Source: Myxococcus virescens
GTDB lineage: Bacteria; Myxococcota; Myxococcia; Myxococcales; Myxococcaceae
Direction of reading: 5' to 3'
DNA: 64,000 bases
Assembly (NCBI RefSeq): GCF_900101905.1
Contig: NZ_FNAJ01000023.1
Coordinates: 1 to 64,000, forward strand
Shown: piece by piece, positions 1-7,651 of the stretch
How the letters are laid out: each line of letters opens with the position of its first letter
How positions within the stretch are numbered: position 1 is the first letter of the stretch
Notes under the pieces: generated by a model
The model's input: only the letters and a program-made list of their open reading frames with translations
Told to the model about the DNA's origin: nothing
Databases searched by the model: none
Made by a program: the position numbers and the translations under genes

Positions 1-145
<145 letters not shown>

Positions 146-320
146 AATTTTTGAAGATTTGAACCGGCGTCAGTCTCAGGCCCGGCTAAGGAACCTGAAA
201 CTCGCTGATTCGTTACAGTGCTGCCGGCTGCGCTTCGCAGCGCGACCTGGCTGGCACCGTCTTAAGAAATTGACTGCGGTTTCCGCAATCTAGCTTCTTC
301 TTGGGCTTGCTATTTGGTTT

Positions 321-353
321 TCAAAGAGCGAGTCGCTTGTCTCGCCAGCGACT
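321..353 (-). promoter_or_regulatory. boxB/boxA-like rRNA antitermination element
   Basis: On the minus strand a hairpin with stem AGTCGCT/AGCGACT and a 9-nt loop (331-353) is followed at once by CGCTCTTTGA (321-330), which matches the boxA consensus of rRNA leaders (GCTCTTTGA). Such elements recruit NusB/NusE so that transcription of the long rRNA operon resists Rho. It lies between the proximal promoter and the 16S 5' end, as expected. Confidence 0.72.
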
Positions 354-411
354 TTTTGCTACCGTCTTCTTCGTTGCTGCCTCGCCGTCTTTTCGTCCGG
401 CGGGGCGTCAG

Positions 412-440
412 CTTCTATTCAGTTCGGCGTCTTTTATCAA
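412..440 (-). promoter_or_regulatory. rRNA operon promoter, proximal copy
   Basis: Minus strand: -35 TTGATA (440-435), 17-bp spacer, -10 TAGAAG (417-412). A run of A (minus strand, ~446-451) just upstream of the -35 could act as an UP element. It shares its -10 hexamer exactly with the two more distal promoters. Confidence 0.65.
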
Positions 441-524
441 GCTGCTTTTTTCGCCGTCCTGCTGGCTTCCGGAGTCTTCAGCGCCGCCCAGTGGCTTCCG
501 CTGCTTTCTTCCGGAGGGGCGCGG

Positions 525-552
525 CTTCTACCACTGCCGCGTCTCCTGTCAA
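525..552 (-). promoter_or_regulatory. rRNA operon promoter, middle copy
   Basis: Minus strand: -35 TTGACA (552-547), 16-bp spacer, -10 TAGAAG (530-525). An AT-rich patch around 570-590 lies upstream. The surrounding ~38 bp is repeated around 638-677. Confidence 0.7.
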
Positions 553-646
553 CCTACTGCGTTGACCGCCGTATTCCATATTTTCGCACTGACTCGCTCG
601 AAGTACCTTCCGCGCCAGTGCGCGGGCTTCTTTGCGAGGGGCGCGG

Positions 647-674
647 CTTCTATCACCGCCGCGCTTCCTGTCAA
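647..674 (-). promoter_or_regulatory. rRNA operon promoter, distal copy
   Basis: Minus strand: -35 TTGACA (674-669), 16-bp spacer, -10 TAGAAG (652-647), nearly identical to the copy at 525-552 including most of the spacer (GGAAGCGCGGCGGTGA here, GGAGACGCGGCAGTGG there). Confidence 0.7.
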
Positions 675-826
675 CCACTGGAGCGTCTCACTCCTGCCTG
701 CTCCCCTACCACCCGCCCGTTGGCCTACTGCACCTTTCGGTCGACCGCTCATCGAGCTTTTTCAAACGCTCCGAACCCGGCGAGCACCCTCATTCACGAG
801 GAACTCGGACCAGGTCCGCGGTCTTA

Positions 827-843
827 TCTGAATGCCATTCAGA
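827..843. promoter_or_regulatory. Perfect palindrome upstream of the rRNA promoters
   Basis: TCTGAATG-C-CATTCAGA is an 8-bp perfect inverted repeat around one central base, about 150 bp upstream of the distal promoter. It could be a dimeric regulator site or part of a transcript structure after gmk. No factor can be assigned. Confidence 0.35.
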
Positions 844-853
844 GAACCCAAAC

Positions 854-899
854 ACTCACACACCTGATTCCGCTCCCGATGGAGACGGGACATGTGAGT
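854..899 (-). terminator. Possible structured 3' end of the yicC-gmk transcript
   Basis: Nested inverted repeats ACTCACA/TGTGAGT (854-860 with 893-899) enclose TCCCG/CGGGA (874-878 with 886-890). On the minus strand the structure is followed by GTGTTTGGGTT, a weakly T-rich tail. It lies ~120 bp after the gmk stop. The interrupted stem makes an intrinsic terminator only a possibility. Confidence 0.3.
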
Positions 900-1018
900 A
901 ACCGCCACCCGACGGACGCCTGTGTGACGCCCGCGCAACGCGGCGAGGTGTGGCCGCTTATCCACCAAGAGATCGGACTGCGCAAGAAGTTTGATTCTGA
1001 GCACTTCCGCCGCGGTGG

Positions 1019-1648
1019 TCAGCCGCCGATTCCCAGGCCCAGCTTCGACACGTCCACACGCTCGCGCCGGCAACGTTCGGCCACCACCACCGAGCGCAGG
1101 TCACTGAACGCACGCTCGAAGTCGTCATTCACGACCACGTAGTCGTAGGAAGCGATCCCCCGCTCGATCTCGGAGCGAGCCGCCAGCATCCGGCGCCGGA
1201 TGGTCTCATCGGAGTCCGTCTGACGATCCCTCAGGCGGCGCTCCAACTCTTCCATGGACGGTGGCAGCACGAAGATGGTCACTGCATCCGGGTGCTTGCG
1301 CTTGATGGCCTGCCCGCCCTGCACGTCGATGTCGAAGATGGCAGCGCTCTTGCGGGCGCGCGCCTCATCCACCACCGACTGGGGGCTTCCATAGAAGTGG
1401 CCATAGACCTCCGCCCACTCCACAAACTCGCCGCGCTCGATCTTCGACTGGAAGGTCGCGACGTCGACGAAGTTGTAATCGACCCCCTCGCGCTCCTTCC
1501 CCCGAGGCCTTCGGGTGGTGACGCTGATGGAGAACACCGCATCCGGCGTCTCCTTGAGGAGCCGGTGCGCGAGGGTGGTCTTCCCCGCCCCGGAAGGAGC
1601 GGAGAGCACGAGCAACAAGCCAGGTGGGAGCACGGTATTCGCGTTCAT
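1019..1648 (-). CDS. gmk: Guanylate kinase
   Basis: ATP-dependent phosphorylation of GMP to GDP in the cytoplasm. The 209-aa product has the family length (E. coli 207). A P-loop GAGKTT lies at residues 20-25. The GMP-binding region includes TTRRPRGKEREGVDYNFV, and IDVQGGQAIKRKHPDAV follows, as in other Gmk proteins. The ATG at 1648 overlaps the yicC stop as ATGA, so the two are translationally coupled, a pairing found in many bacteria. A longer in-frame extension running into yicC has no family support and was not used. Confidence 0.96.
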   Translation of the reverse strand: MNANTVLPPGLLLVLSAPSGAGKTTLAHRLLKETPDAVFSISVTTRRPRGKEREGVDYNFVDVATFQSKIERGEFVEWAEVYGHFYGSPQSVVDEARARKSAAIFDIDVQGGQAIKRKHPDAVTIFVLPPSMEELERRLRDRQTDSDETIRRRMLAARSEIERGIASYDYVVVNDDFERAFSDLRSVVVAERCRRERVDVSKLGLGIGG

Positions 1649-2523
1649 TCGACGTTCTGCACCTGTTCGCGGATGCGCTCGACCTCGGCCTTCATCGCCA
1701 CCACGCGTACGGAAATCTCGGCGTGCTGGCTCTTGGAGCCGGTCGTGTTCACCTCGCGGTGCATCTCCTGCACGAGGAAATCCATTCGGCGGCCAGCGGG
1801 CTCGTTGCTGGCCATGAGAGCCCGGAACTGCTCCAGGTGGCTCGACAGGCGGGTAACCTCCTCGGCGATGTCCGTGCGCTCGGCGAAGAGCGCCACTTCC
1901 TGGGCCAGCCGCTGCGGGTCCACCGCGACGCCGCTCGCGAGCTCGGCAATCCGGTCGGTGAGCCGCTGCTGGTACTCCTGCACCGCCTTCGGAGCGAGCT
2001 GGGCCACCTCCTTGCTCCACCCTTCCAGCAGCTTCACCCGGGCATCCAGGTCGGCGTAGATGGCCTCGCCCTCGACCTGGCGCATCTTCTCCAGCGCCGT
2101 GAGCGCCTGGTCCAGCGCCGCCTGGAGCGCCTGGGAGGCGGAGTCCAGCTCCACGCCCTTCTCTTCCAGACGCACCACGCCGGGCTGGTTCGCCACCTGC
2201 GACCAGGCGACGTCTCCCGGCAGGCCCAGCTCGCTGGCCAGCTCCCGGAACGCGCGCACGTACTCCCGCGCCAATCCGAGGTCCACGGTGGGGACCGTTC
2301 CCGAGGCGGTGGGGGCCTGCCGCTTCACCAGCAGCTCCACCGAGCCTCGGGCAAGCCGGTCCTTCACCTGCTTGGACACCAGTGGTTCCTGGGACGACAG
2401 CTCCCGGGGAAGGCGAACCTTCACTTCACAGAACTTGTGGTTGAGCGAGCGCAGCTCCACGGAGACTTCTTCGTCCCCCACGCGCGCGCGGCCCGCGCCA
2501 AACCCCGTCATGCTCTTCAACAT
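1645..2523 (-). CDS. yicC: YicC-family endoribonuclease
   Basis: A 292-aa protein that starts MLKSMTGFGAGRA, the hallmark YicC N-terminus, and carries the C-terminal DUF1732 signature GRRMDFLVQEMHREVNT. E. coli YicC has been described as an endoribonuclease linked to small-RNA decay. The ATG at 2523 fits the family start; an upstream in-frame start would add ~32 residues of non-homologous sequence. It is first in a two-gene unit with gmk. A candidate promoter sits so close (2531-2559) that the mRNA may have little or no leader. Confidence 0.93.
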   Translation of the reverse strand: MLKSMTGFGAGRARVGDEEVSVELRSLNHKFCEVKVRLPRELSSQEPLVSKQVKDRLARGSVELLVKRQAPTASGTVPTVDLGLAREYVRAFRELASELGLPGDVAWSQVANQPGVVRLEEKGVELDSASQALQAALDQALTALEKMRQVEGEAIYADLDARVKLLEGWSKEVAQLAPKAVQEYQQRLTDRIAELASGVAVDPQRLAQEVALFAERTDIAEEVTRLSSHLEQFRALMASNEPAGRRMDFLVQEMHREVNTTGSKSQHAEISVRVVAMKAEVERIREQVQNVE

Positions 2524-2530
2524 TGGGCGG

Positions 2531-2559
2531 TTGCTAGGGGCTTTCGGGGCCGAGGTCAA
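2531..2559 (-). promoter_or_regulatory. Candidate yicC-gmk promoter
   Basis: Minus strand TTGACC (2559-2554), 17-bp spacer, TAGCAA (2536-2531). The expected transcription start would be about 2524-2525, one or two bases before the yicC ATG. Confidence 0.45.
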
Positions 2560-2607
2560 GCCGCGCGCTTGCACCGCCCCCAGTTCTGTGTAGGGTCCCG
2601 CCGCGAG

Positions 2608-3702
2608 ATGTCCTGGCACAAGCGGCTCGAATTATGGGCGAAGCTGGCACTGGCGCTCGTGGCGTCCGCCCTGCTGTGGCGCCCGGGCCGCCGGCGGCGT
2701 CCTGGCACCCCACTTCCTGGTCCTCGCAAGGTGCTGCTCGTGCGGCCCGACAACCGCGTGGGCGAGGCGCTCCTCACCACGCCGTTGATGCGGACCCTCA
2801 AGGCGCACCTCCCATCCGCGCCCGAGGTCCACGTTCTGGTGCACGCGAAGGTCGCTCGAGTCCTGAACGGCCACCCGGACGCGGACGTCATCATTCCCTT
2901 CGACCGGCGCAGAATCTGGATGGGCCCCCTGGCACCCGGCATCGCCGCGCTGCGACGTGCCCGGTATGACGTCGTGGTCGACTGCGCCAACTGGGAGTCG
3001 CCCTCCGTCACGAGCGCGCTCGTGTCCCGGCTCGCGGGCCCCGAGGCCGTCGTCATCGGTCCAGACCTCTGGCCGGTGTCCCGCCTGCACTCCCTGCCCG
3101 TCCCCGCTCGCACGGACACGCGGAACGAAGCCGTTCAACGCACGCACCTGTTGACCCCGCTCACGAACGGCGCAGTGGCGCGTGGTTTGTCCTTCCGCGA
3201 GCCCTCCGTGGGCCCCACCATCCGCGCCTATCTGGACGCCCTGGCCGGGAAGCCCTTCGCGGTCATCAACCCCGGTGGGCGGTTGGGACCTCGGCGGATT
3301 CCACCCGCGGCCTTCGCCGCCGCGGCTCGGGCACTGGTGGCGCTGGGGCGTACCCCCATCGTCACCTGGGGTCCCGGGGAAGAAGCGTTGGCACGAGGGG
3401 TGGTGGAGGCAGCCCCTGGCGCCGAGCTCGCGCCCGCGAGCAACCTGGACGAACTGGCCGCCCTGATGCGCGCGGCCGGCTTCACCCTCTGCAACAACAC
3501 GGGGCCCATGCACCTGTCCGTCGCGGTGGGTGCCCCCACGCTGGCCTTCTTCCTGCGGATGGACATGGAGCGCTGGGGCCATGCGTACGCCCCCCACCGC
3601 ATGGTGGACCTCACCCCTCTGGTCGATGGTGCAGGCGGTCAGGGCTTGGAGGAGCGGGCCGCCGAAGAGGTCCGGGCGTTCGCGGCGAACCTCTCCTCCT
3701 GA
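2608..3702 (+). CDS. GT9-family (ADP-heptose:LPS heptosyltransferase-like) glycosyltransferase
   Basis: A 364-aa protein with an N-terminal hydrophobic segment (about residues 12-24), then KVLLVRPDNRVGEALLTTP, the usual opening of WaaC/WaaF/GT9 enzymes, and near the C-terminus CNNTGPMHLSVAVGAPT, the GT9 nucleotide-sugar site. It probably adds a heptose or related sugar to LPS core on the cytoplasmic face of the inner membrane. ATG at 2608 follows GCGAG. It is divergent from yicC and convergent with the heptose-activation genes 200 bp downstream, which fits a heptose donor. The exact acceptor cannot be told from sequence. Confidence 0.85.
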   Translation: MSWHKRLELWAKLALALVASALLWRPGRRRRPGTPLPGPRKVLLVRPDNRVGEALLTTPLMRTLKAHLPSAPEVHVLVHAKVARVLNGHPDADVIIPFDRRRIWMGPLAPGIAALRRARYDVVVDCANWESPSVTSALVSRLAGPEAVVIGPDLWPVSRLHSLPVPARTDTRNEAVQRTHLLTPLTNGAVARGLSFREPSVGPTIRAYLDALAGKPFAVINPGGRLGPRRIPPAAFAAAARALVALGRTPIVTWGPGEEALARGVVEAAPGAELAPASNLDELAALMRAAGFTLCNNTGPMHLSVAVGAPTLAFFLRMDMERWGHAYAPHRMVDLTPLVDGAGGQGLEERAAEEVRAFAANLSS

Positions 3703-3706
3703 GGCT

Positions 3707-3895
3707 TCACGTCCCGGACACAGGAGGCTCCGCCACCGCGTGTTCGGGGGCCAGCCTGGGGACTCCCGCTTCCACGGGCCAGCTCAGGCGGCACGGCGCG
3801 CAGGTGACCCGGCTTTGAGCCTCCTGCGCCTGAAGGGGGGCCTTGCAGTGAGGGCAGCCCAGGACGGCCCACACCTCTTCTGCAATGAATGCCAC
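3707..3895 (-). CDS. Trm112-like (UPF0434/YcaR) small zinc-ribbon protein
   Basis: A 62-aa protein with CPHC (residues ~14-17) and a second pair CAPC (~32-35), the four-cysteine ribbon of the Trm112/YcaR family. Function is not established in bacteria. It starts with GTG at 3895 behind a G-rich Shine-Dalgarno-like stretch and lies 3 bp after the heptose adenylyltransferase stop, as last gene of the LPS operon. In E. coli ycaR lies beside lpxK and kdsB, so the LPS association is conserved. Its end is 4 bp from the convergent GT9 gene. Confidence 0.82.
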   Translation of the reverse strand: MAFIAEEVWAVLGCPHCKAPLQAQEAQSRVTCAPCRLSWPVEAGVPRLAPEHAVAEPPVSGT

Positions 3896-3898
3896 CGG

Positions 3899-4387
3899 CT
3901 ACCCCGCCCCCTCACGGCCCAGCCGCCGGGCCAGGTCCGTGGTGCTGTGGTCCTTCGGGTCTCCTGAGACGGCTGTCCGCCCACCATAGGCGCGAACCTC
4001 GTCGGCCTCGGGGATGCTGTCCGGGGTGTAGTCCGTGCCCTTCACGTGCACGTCCGGCTTCAACGCCCGGATGATGACGCGAACGTTGGACTCGTCGAAG
4101 ACGATGACCCGGTCCGTGCAGGCCAGCGCCGCGACGAGCTCCGCCCGCTCGCCCTCGGGGATGTAGGGCCGGCCGGGGCCCTTGTAGGCCCGGGTGGAAG
4201 CGTCCGAGTTCACCGCCACCACGAGGACATCCGCCAGGGCCCGCGCCCCTTCCAGGTACCGGACATGCCCGACGTGCAGCAGGTCGAAGACGCCATTGGC
4301 CAGCGCCACCGTGCGCCCTTCAGCCCGCCAGCGCTCACGCTCCTCCGCCACCTTCGCGAGCGATTGGATTTTCTCGAGGGTGCTCAT
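3899..4387 (-). CDS. hldC: D-glycero-beta-D-manno-heptose 1-phosphate adenylyltransferase
   Basis: Transfers AMP from ATP to heptose 1-phosphate, giving ADP-heptose for LPS core. The 162-aa protein has the nucleotidyltransferase motif GVFDLLHVGHVRYL (HxGH at 38-41) and the family end of RfaE domain II. In E. coli this domain is fused to the kinase in HldE; here it is a separate gene whose ATG overlaps the kinase stop by 4 bp (4384-4387). Coupled translation would keep the two halves stoichiometric. Confidence 0.9.
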   Translation of the reverse strand: MSTLEKIQSLAKVAEERERWRAEGRTVALANGVFDLLHVGHVRYLEGARALADVLVVAVNSDASTRAYKGPGRPYIPEGERAELVAALACTDRVIVFDESNVRVIIRALKPDVHVKGTDYTPDSIPEADEVRAYGGRTAVSGDPKDHSTTDLARRLGREGAG

Positions 4388-5397
4388 CTCGCGCTCCGAA
4401 GCTCTTCGAGCAGTTCATCGCGAGACACCGTCGCGGTGCCCGGCTTCTGCACCACCAACGAGCCCGCCACGTTCGCCAGCCGCGCCGCATCGCCGAGCGA
4501 GGCCTTCGCGGCGAGCGCCAGGGCAAACGTCGCAATCACGGTGTCTCCCGCGCCCGTCACATCCACCGCCGCCTTCGCGCCATGGACGGGGATGAGGTCC
4601 ACGCCCCCGTCCGCATCGAAGAGTGCCATGCCATGGCGGCCTCGCGTCACCAGGAGCGCGCGGCACGCCAGTCGCTTCAACGCGGCGTGCCCCGCCTCCA
4701 GCATGTCCTCCTGGGTCCGCACGGGCCGCCCCGCGAGCGCCTCCAGCTCCGGCTCGTTGGGCTTGCAGACCGTGAGCCCCGAGAAAGATGACAGGGCATA
4801 GCGGCTGTCCACACACACGGGCATGCCGTCCGCGGCCAGGCGACGCAGCACATCGCGCACCTCGTCCCCCAGCACACCCGCGCCGTAGTCGGACACCACC
4901 ACCGCGTCCGCGTCCTGGGCGGAGGCTTCGACCTGCCGCGCCAGCGCCTTGCGCATCTTCGGGGGGAGCGCGCCTCGCTGGCCTCGGTCCAACCGCAACA
5001 TCTGCTGCCGCGTGGTGCTCACCCCACCGGCCAGGATGCGCGTCTTCGTCTCCGTCTCGACGCCGCGGCCGCTCACCGCGTCCAGTTGGATGCCGGACTC
5101 GGCACAGAGGCGGCGCAGCTCCTTGCCCATCTCGTCCTGCCCCAGCGCGCCGACCGCGGAGACCTGACCGGACAGGGCTCGCACGTTGGCCGCCACGTTG
5201 GCGCCTCCTCCGAGCTTCACCTCCGCGGACTCGTAGCGGACGATGAGCACGGGCGCCTCCCGGCTCACCCGGTCCGTCTGTCCATAGATGTAGTGGTCAG
5301 CAACGAGGTCGCCCACCAGCAACACCTTGCGGCGGGCAAACGCGTGCGGCAGGCGGGCGAGCGACGGCATCGAACGAACGGGCGAGACTGCGGCCAT
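4384..5397 (-). CDS. hldA: D-glycero-beta-D-manno-heptose 7-phosphate kinase
   Basis: A PfkB-family sugar kinase (337 aa from the ATG at 5397) that phosphorylates heptose 7-phosphate at C1. Seen in the sequence: KVLLVGDLVADHYIYG near the N-terminus, the PfkB substrate motif LGGGANVAANVRAL and the catalytic anion-hole motif DVTGAGDTVIA near the C-terminus. The start at 5397 follows GTGGGAC. A longer frame reaching 5448 would overlap lpxK, and a later ATG at 5370 has no ribosome site. Its neighbour hldC carries the second half of the HldE reaction. Confidence 0.9.
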   Translation of the reverse strand: MAAVSPVRSMPSLARLPHAFARRKVLLVGDLVADHYIYGQTDRVSREAPVLIVRYESAEVKLGGGANVAANVRALSGQVSAVGALGQDEMGKELRRLCAESGIQLDAVSGRGVETETKTRILAGGVSTTRQQMLRLDRGQRGALPPKMRKALARQVEASAQDADAVVVSDYGAGVLGDEVRDVLRRLAADGMPVCVDSRYALSSFSGLTVCKPNEPELEALAGRPVRTQEDMLEAGHAALKRLACRALLVTRGRHGMALFDADGGVDLIPVHGAKAAVDVTGAGDTVIATFALALAAKASLGDAARLANVAGSLVVQKPGTATVSRDELLEELRSAR

Positions 5398-5428
5398 GGC
5401 GGCGGTTTGTCCCACAGGCGCCCCCACC

Positions 5429-6622
5429 TCACAAGCCGCGCGGTGCATCCTCCAGCCCGAGCGCCCGCCGCAGATGGGACTCGCCCTCCAGAACCTCGAC
5501 CCCCAGGCGGACCACCCAGGCCTCGAAGCCCTGAGGCAGACGCACTGCGTCCTTTTCCGTCGTCACCACCCGGGCCCCCTGCCGCGCCGCTCGCGTCTGG
5601 ACGTCGCGCAGCTCGTCCGCGGTGAAGCGGTGGTGGTCCGGAAACAACGCGGCGTCGCGCACGTCCGTCCCGAGCGACTGCAGGGTCTTCAGGAATCCCC
5701 CCGGCCGGGCAAGGCCCGCAAGCGCGAACACGGGCTGTCCCGTGAGCGCCGTCACGGGATGAAGGTTGCCCTCCGGGTCCACCCAGGCCGTGGGCCGATA
5801 GCGAGTCCTCACCCTGGGAATCTCCGGGCTCGAGGGCAACCACCCGCCGAGCGTGTCGGAGAAACGCTCCGACCGCGCTTCTGTCGGCACCAGCTGATGC
5901 GTGGTGGATGCGGGCGTGCGCGTGTCCTCGGGCCTCGTGACCGGGAGCAGAGCAGCATCCGAAGCCGTGGCGGGTGTCCTCAGCCAGAAAAGCGTCGCGC
6001 GGCGGAGTGACGAAGGGGGCTCGCGCAGCGGCCCCCGGGGAAGCATGTGGCCGTTGCCCAGCCCCACCGACTCATCCACGACCACGAAGTCCTCGTCTCG
6101 CGCGAGGCGGCGGTGCTGGAACCCATCGTCCAGCAGCACCGTGTCCAGGCTGAACTCGTCCCGCGCACGGTAGGCACTCGCGACTCGGTCCGAGCCCACG
6201 AAGAGCCGGACCTGGGGACAGCGACGCGCCAGCAGGAGCGGCTCATCGCCCGCGAGCTCCGACGAAGGAAGCGGCTCCGTCCCGATGAAGGTCAGCTGCT
6301 CACGCGAGGCGCGGCCATAACCGCGCGTCAGGATGCCCACCTTCCGGCCCGCTTGGACCAACTGCTCCGCCAGATGGAGCACCGCGGGCGTCTTGCCCGT
6401 GCCCCCCACGTTGACGTTGCCCACGGAGATGACCTTGAGCCCCTCCACCCGCTCCGCGCGCAGCAGTCCCGCGTCGAAGAGCGCTCCCCGCACATGCACC
6501 GCGGCCGCGTACGTCCACGACAGCAACGTGAGCGGCGACAGCAGGGCGCGGCGGCCCCAGGGCTCCGGCGATGGCGGGTAGAACACCCGCTCGATGGCGG
6601 TGGGGGCATCCGGGGACGTCAC
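5429..6622 (-). CDS. lpxK: Tetraacyldisaccharide 4'-kinase
   Basis: Phosphorylates the 4' position of the lipid A disaccharide to give lipid IVA at the inner membrane. The 397-aa protein has the LpxK P-loop GNVNVGGTGKTP (GGTGKT at 73-78), an N-terminal hydrophobic helix (LLSPLTLLSWTYAAAV) for membrane association and LLDDGFQHRRL, the family's DDGFQH motif. It is longer than E. coli LpxK (328 aa); a poorly conserved stretch after the FWLRTPATAS region appears to be an insertion. ATG overlaps the stop of the preceding GT4 gene. Confidence 0.95.
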   Translation of the reverse strand: MTSPDAPTAIERVFYPPSPEPWGRRALLSPLTLLSWTYAAAVHVRGALFDAGLLRAERVEGLKVISVGNVNVGGTGKTPAVLHLAEQLVQAGRKVGILTRGYGRASREQLTFIGTEPLPSSELAGDEPLLLARRCPQVRLFVGSDRVASAYRARDEFSLDTVLLDDGFQHRRLARDEDFVVVDESVGLGNGHMLPRGPLREPPSSLRRATLFWLRTPATASDAALLPVTRPEDTRTPASTTHQLVPTEARSERFSDTLGGWLPSSPEIPRVRTRYRPTAWVDPEGNLHPVTALTGQPVFALAGLARPGGFLKTLQSLGTDVRDAALFPDHHRFTADELRDVQTRAARQGARVVTTEKDAVRLPQGFEAWVVRLGVEVLEGESHLRRALGLEDAPRGL

Positions 6623-7647
6623 GGGGTGCGCCTCGCTCGCGCGTAGAGCGCGAGGACCTCCGCGGCAATCTGCTCGTTCGTCGGGTGCCGCACGGGCGCC
6701 CGCTGGTCGGACAGCGCCGCGGCGACCACGGCGTCCGGCGTCGGTCTCTCCACCCGCACGTCCGCCAGGTCCGGCAAGGCGCCTTCATCCACCGCCACCA
6801 CGCGGACGCCACACGCACGGGCCTGGGCCGCCGCGCGGGCGCTCCAGTCATTGCCCAGGCCGAGCAGCCAGACCTCATCCAGCGCTCGCAGCCACCGCGC
6901 GAAGGCGTCCCCCTGTTGGTAGCCCGCGAACGTCACGGCATCCGCCAGTCCCAGGTCCTGGACCTGTCTGCGCGTCTGCTCCAGCAGGCCGCCGTCCCCC
7001 ACGAACACCAAACGCGCCTCGGGCCGCTGCTTCCGATACAGGGCAAAGGCGTCCACCCCCACCGCGTGACGGCGTGAAGGCTGGAACGTGGAGACCATTC
7101 CGATGACGGGGGTGCCATCGAGCCCGAGCGCTGCTCGCAGCGACCGTGCGTCCGGCGCCGGCTGGAACCGGGCGTCCACCAGGGCTGGCAGCACCTGGGC
7201 CGTCGCGCCCTTCTCCAACAGGCGGGGGAGCAGTGCGCTCGCGGGGACCGTGTAGGCGTCCGCGGCCGGGAGCGAGGAGCGCAATGAGCGCGGGGCGTGC
7301 AGCGAGCGCACCAGGATGGCGCCTGAAGGCCGTCCCCACCTGGCCAGCAGGTGGTCATGACTGAAGTGCGAGTGCACCACGTCCACCGTCCGCGCCTTCA
7401 AGCGGCGCAGGTCGCGCCACATCCGCCACGGCGGGGACTTCACGGACAGCTCCAAGCCCCCTTCGTCCAGAAGACCGAGCTCCTCGAAGCGCGGAGCCGC
7501 GGGCTCCTCGGCCAGCACCTCCTTGCGCCGGCGGTCCACCGCCACCGTGACGTCGTGTCCCGCGGCGCGCTGCGCCTGGGCCAGGAGCGCCACGTTCTCG
7601 GCCGGGCCGCTGTAGAAGGGACTCGCGAGCAGGTGGAGGATTCGCAT
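6619..7647 (-). CDS. GT4-family glycosyltransferase (LPS core, predicted)
   Basis: A 342-aa GT-B fold glycosyltransferase. The N-terminus MRILHLLASPFYSGPAENV is the usual donor-side opening of group 1 transferases, with VDVVHSHFSHDHLLA in the middle and a GMVSTFQPSRRHAVGVDAF nucleotide-binding loop. The C-terminal E-x7-E motif is weak (RACGVRVVAVDEGALPDL), so the sugar donor cannot be guessed. ATG at 7647 is preferred to an in-frame start at 7713 that would run into the next gene. It lies 4 bp after another GT4 gene and overlaps lpxK. Confidence 0.8.
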   Translation of the reverse strand: MRILHLLASPFYSGPAENVALLAQAQRAAGHDVTVAVDRRRKEVLAEEPAAPRFEELGLLDEGGLELSVKSPPWRMWRDLRRLKARTVDVVHSHFSHDHLLARWGRPSGAILVRSLHAPRSLRSSLPAADAYTVPASALLPRLLEKGATAQVLPALVDARFQPAPDARSLRAALGLDGTPVIGMVSTFQPSRRHAVGVDAFALYRKQRPEARLVFVGDGGLLEQTRRQVQDLGLADAVTFAGYQQGDAFARWLRALDEVWLLGLGNDWSARAAAQARACGVRVVAVDEGALPDLADVRVERPTPDAVVAAALSDQRAPVRHPTNEQIAAEVLALYARARRTP

Positions 7648-7651
7648 CCGG

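Larger units (their letters stand above)
146..1018 (-). other. rRNA operon leader and upstream regulatory region
   Basis: This 873-bp stretch between gmk and the 16S gene has no credible protein-coding gene; the reading frames in it are short and have no recognisable family. From gene-proximal to distal it holds an AT-rich processing region (146-320), a boxA/boxB-like antitermination element (321-353), three sigma-70-type promoters (412-440, 525-552, 647-674), a perfect 17-nt palindrome (827-843) and a structured segment just after gmk (854-899). Promoter copies at 525 and 647 sit in a ~38-bp imperfect direct repeat (518-555 and 638-677), suggesting duplication. Confidence 0.75.

Noticed and set aside
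146-1018. Possible tRNA in the rRNA leader
   Set aside because: No cloverleaf, TTCGA-type T-loop or CCA-end context was found on either strand.
762-1073. 103-aa minus-strand frame after gmk
   Set aside because: It overlaps the gmk end in another frame, lacks a ribosome site and matches no family; the region fits a gene-free leader better.
1019-2020. 333-aa extended form of guanylate kinase
   Set aside because: The added N-terminus is a frame-shadow of yicC; the family start and ATGA overlap support 1648.
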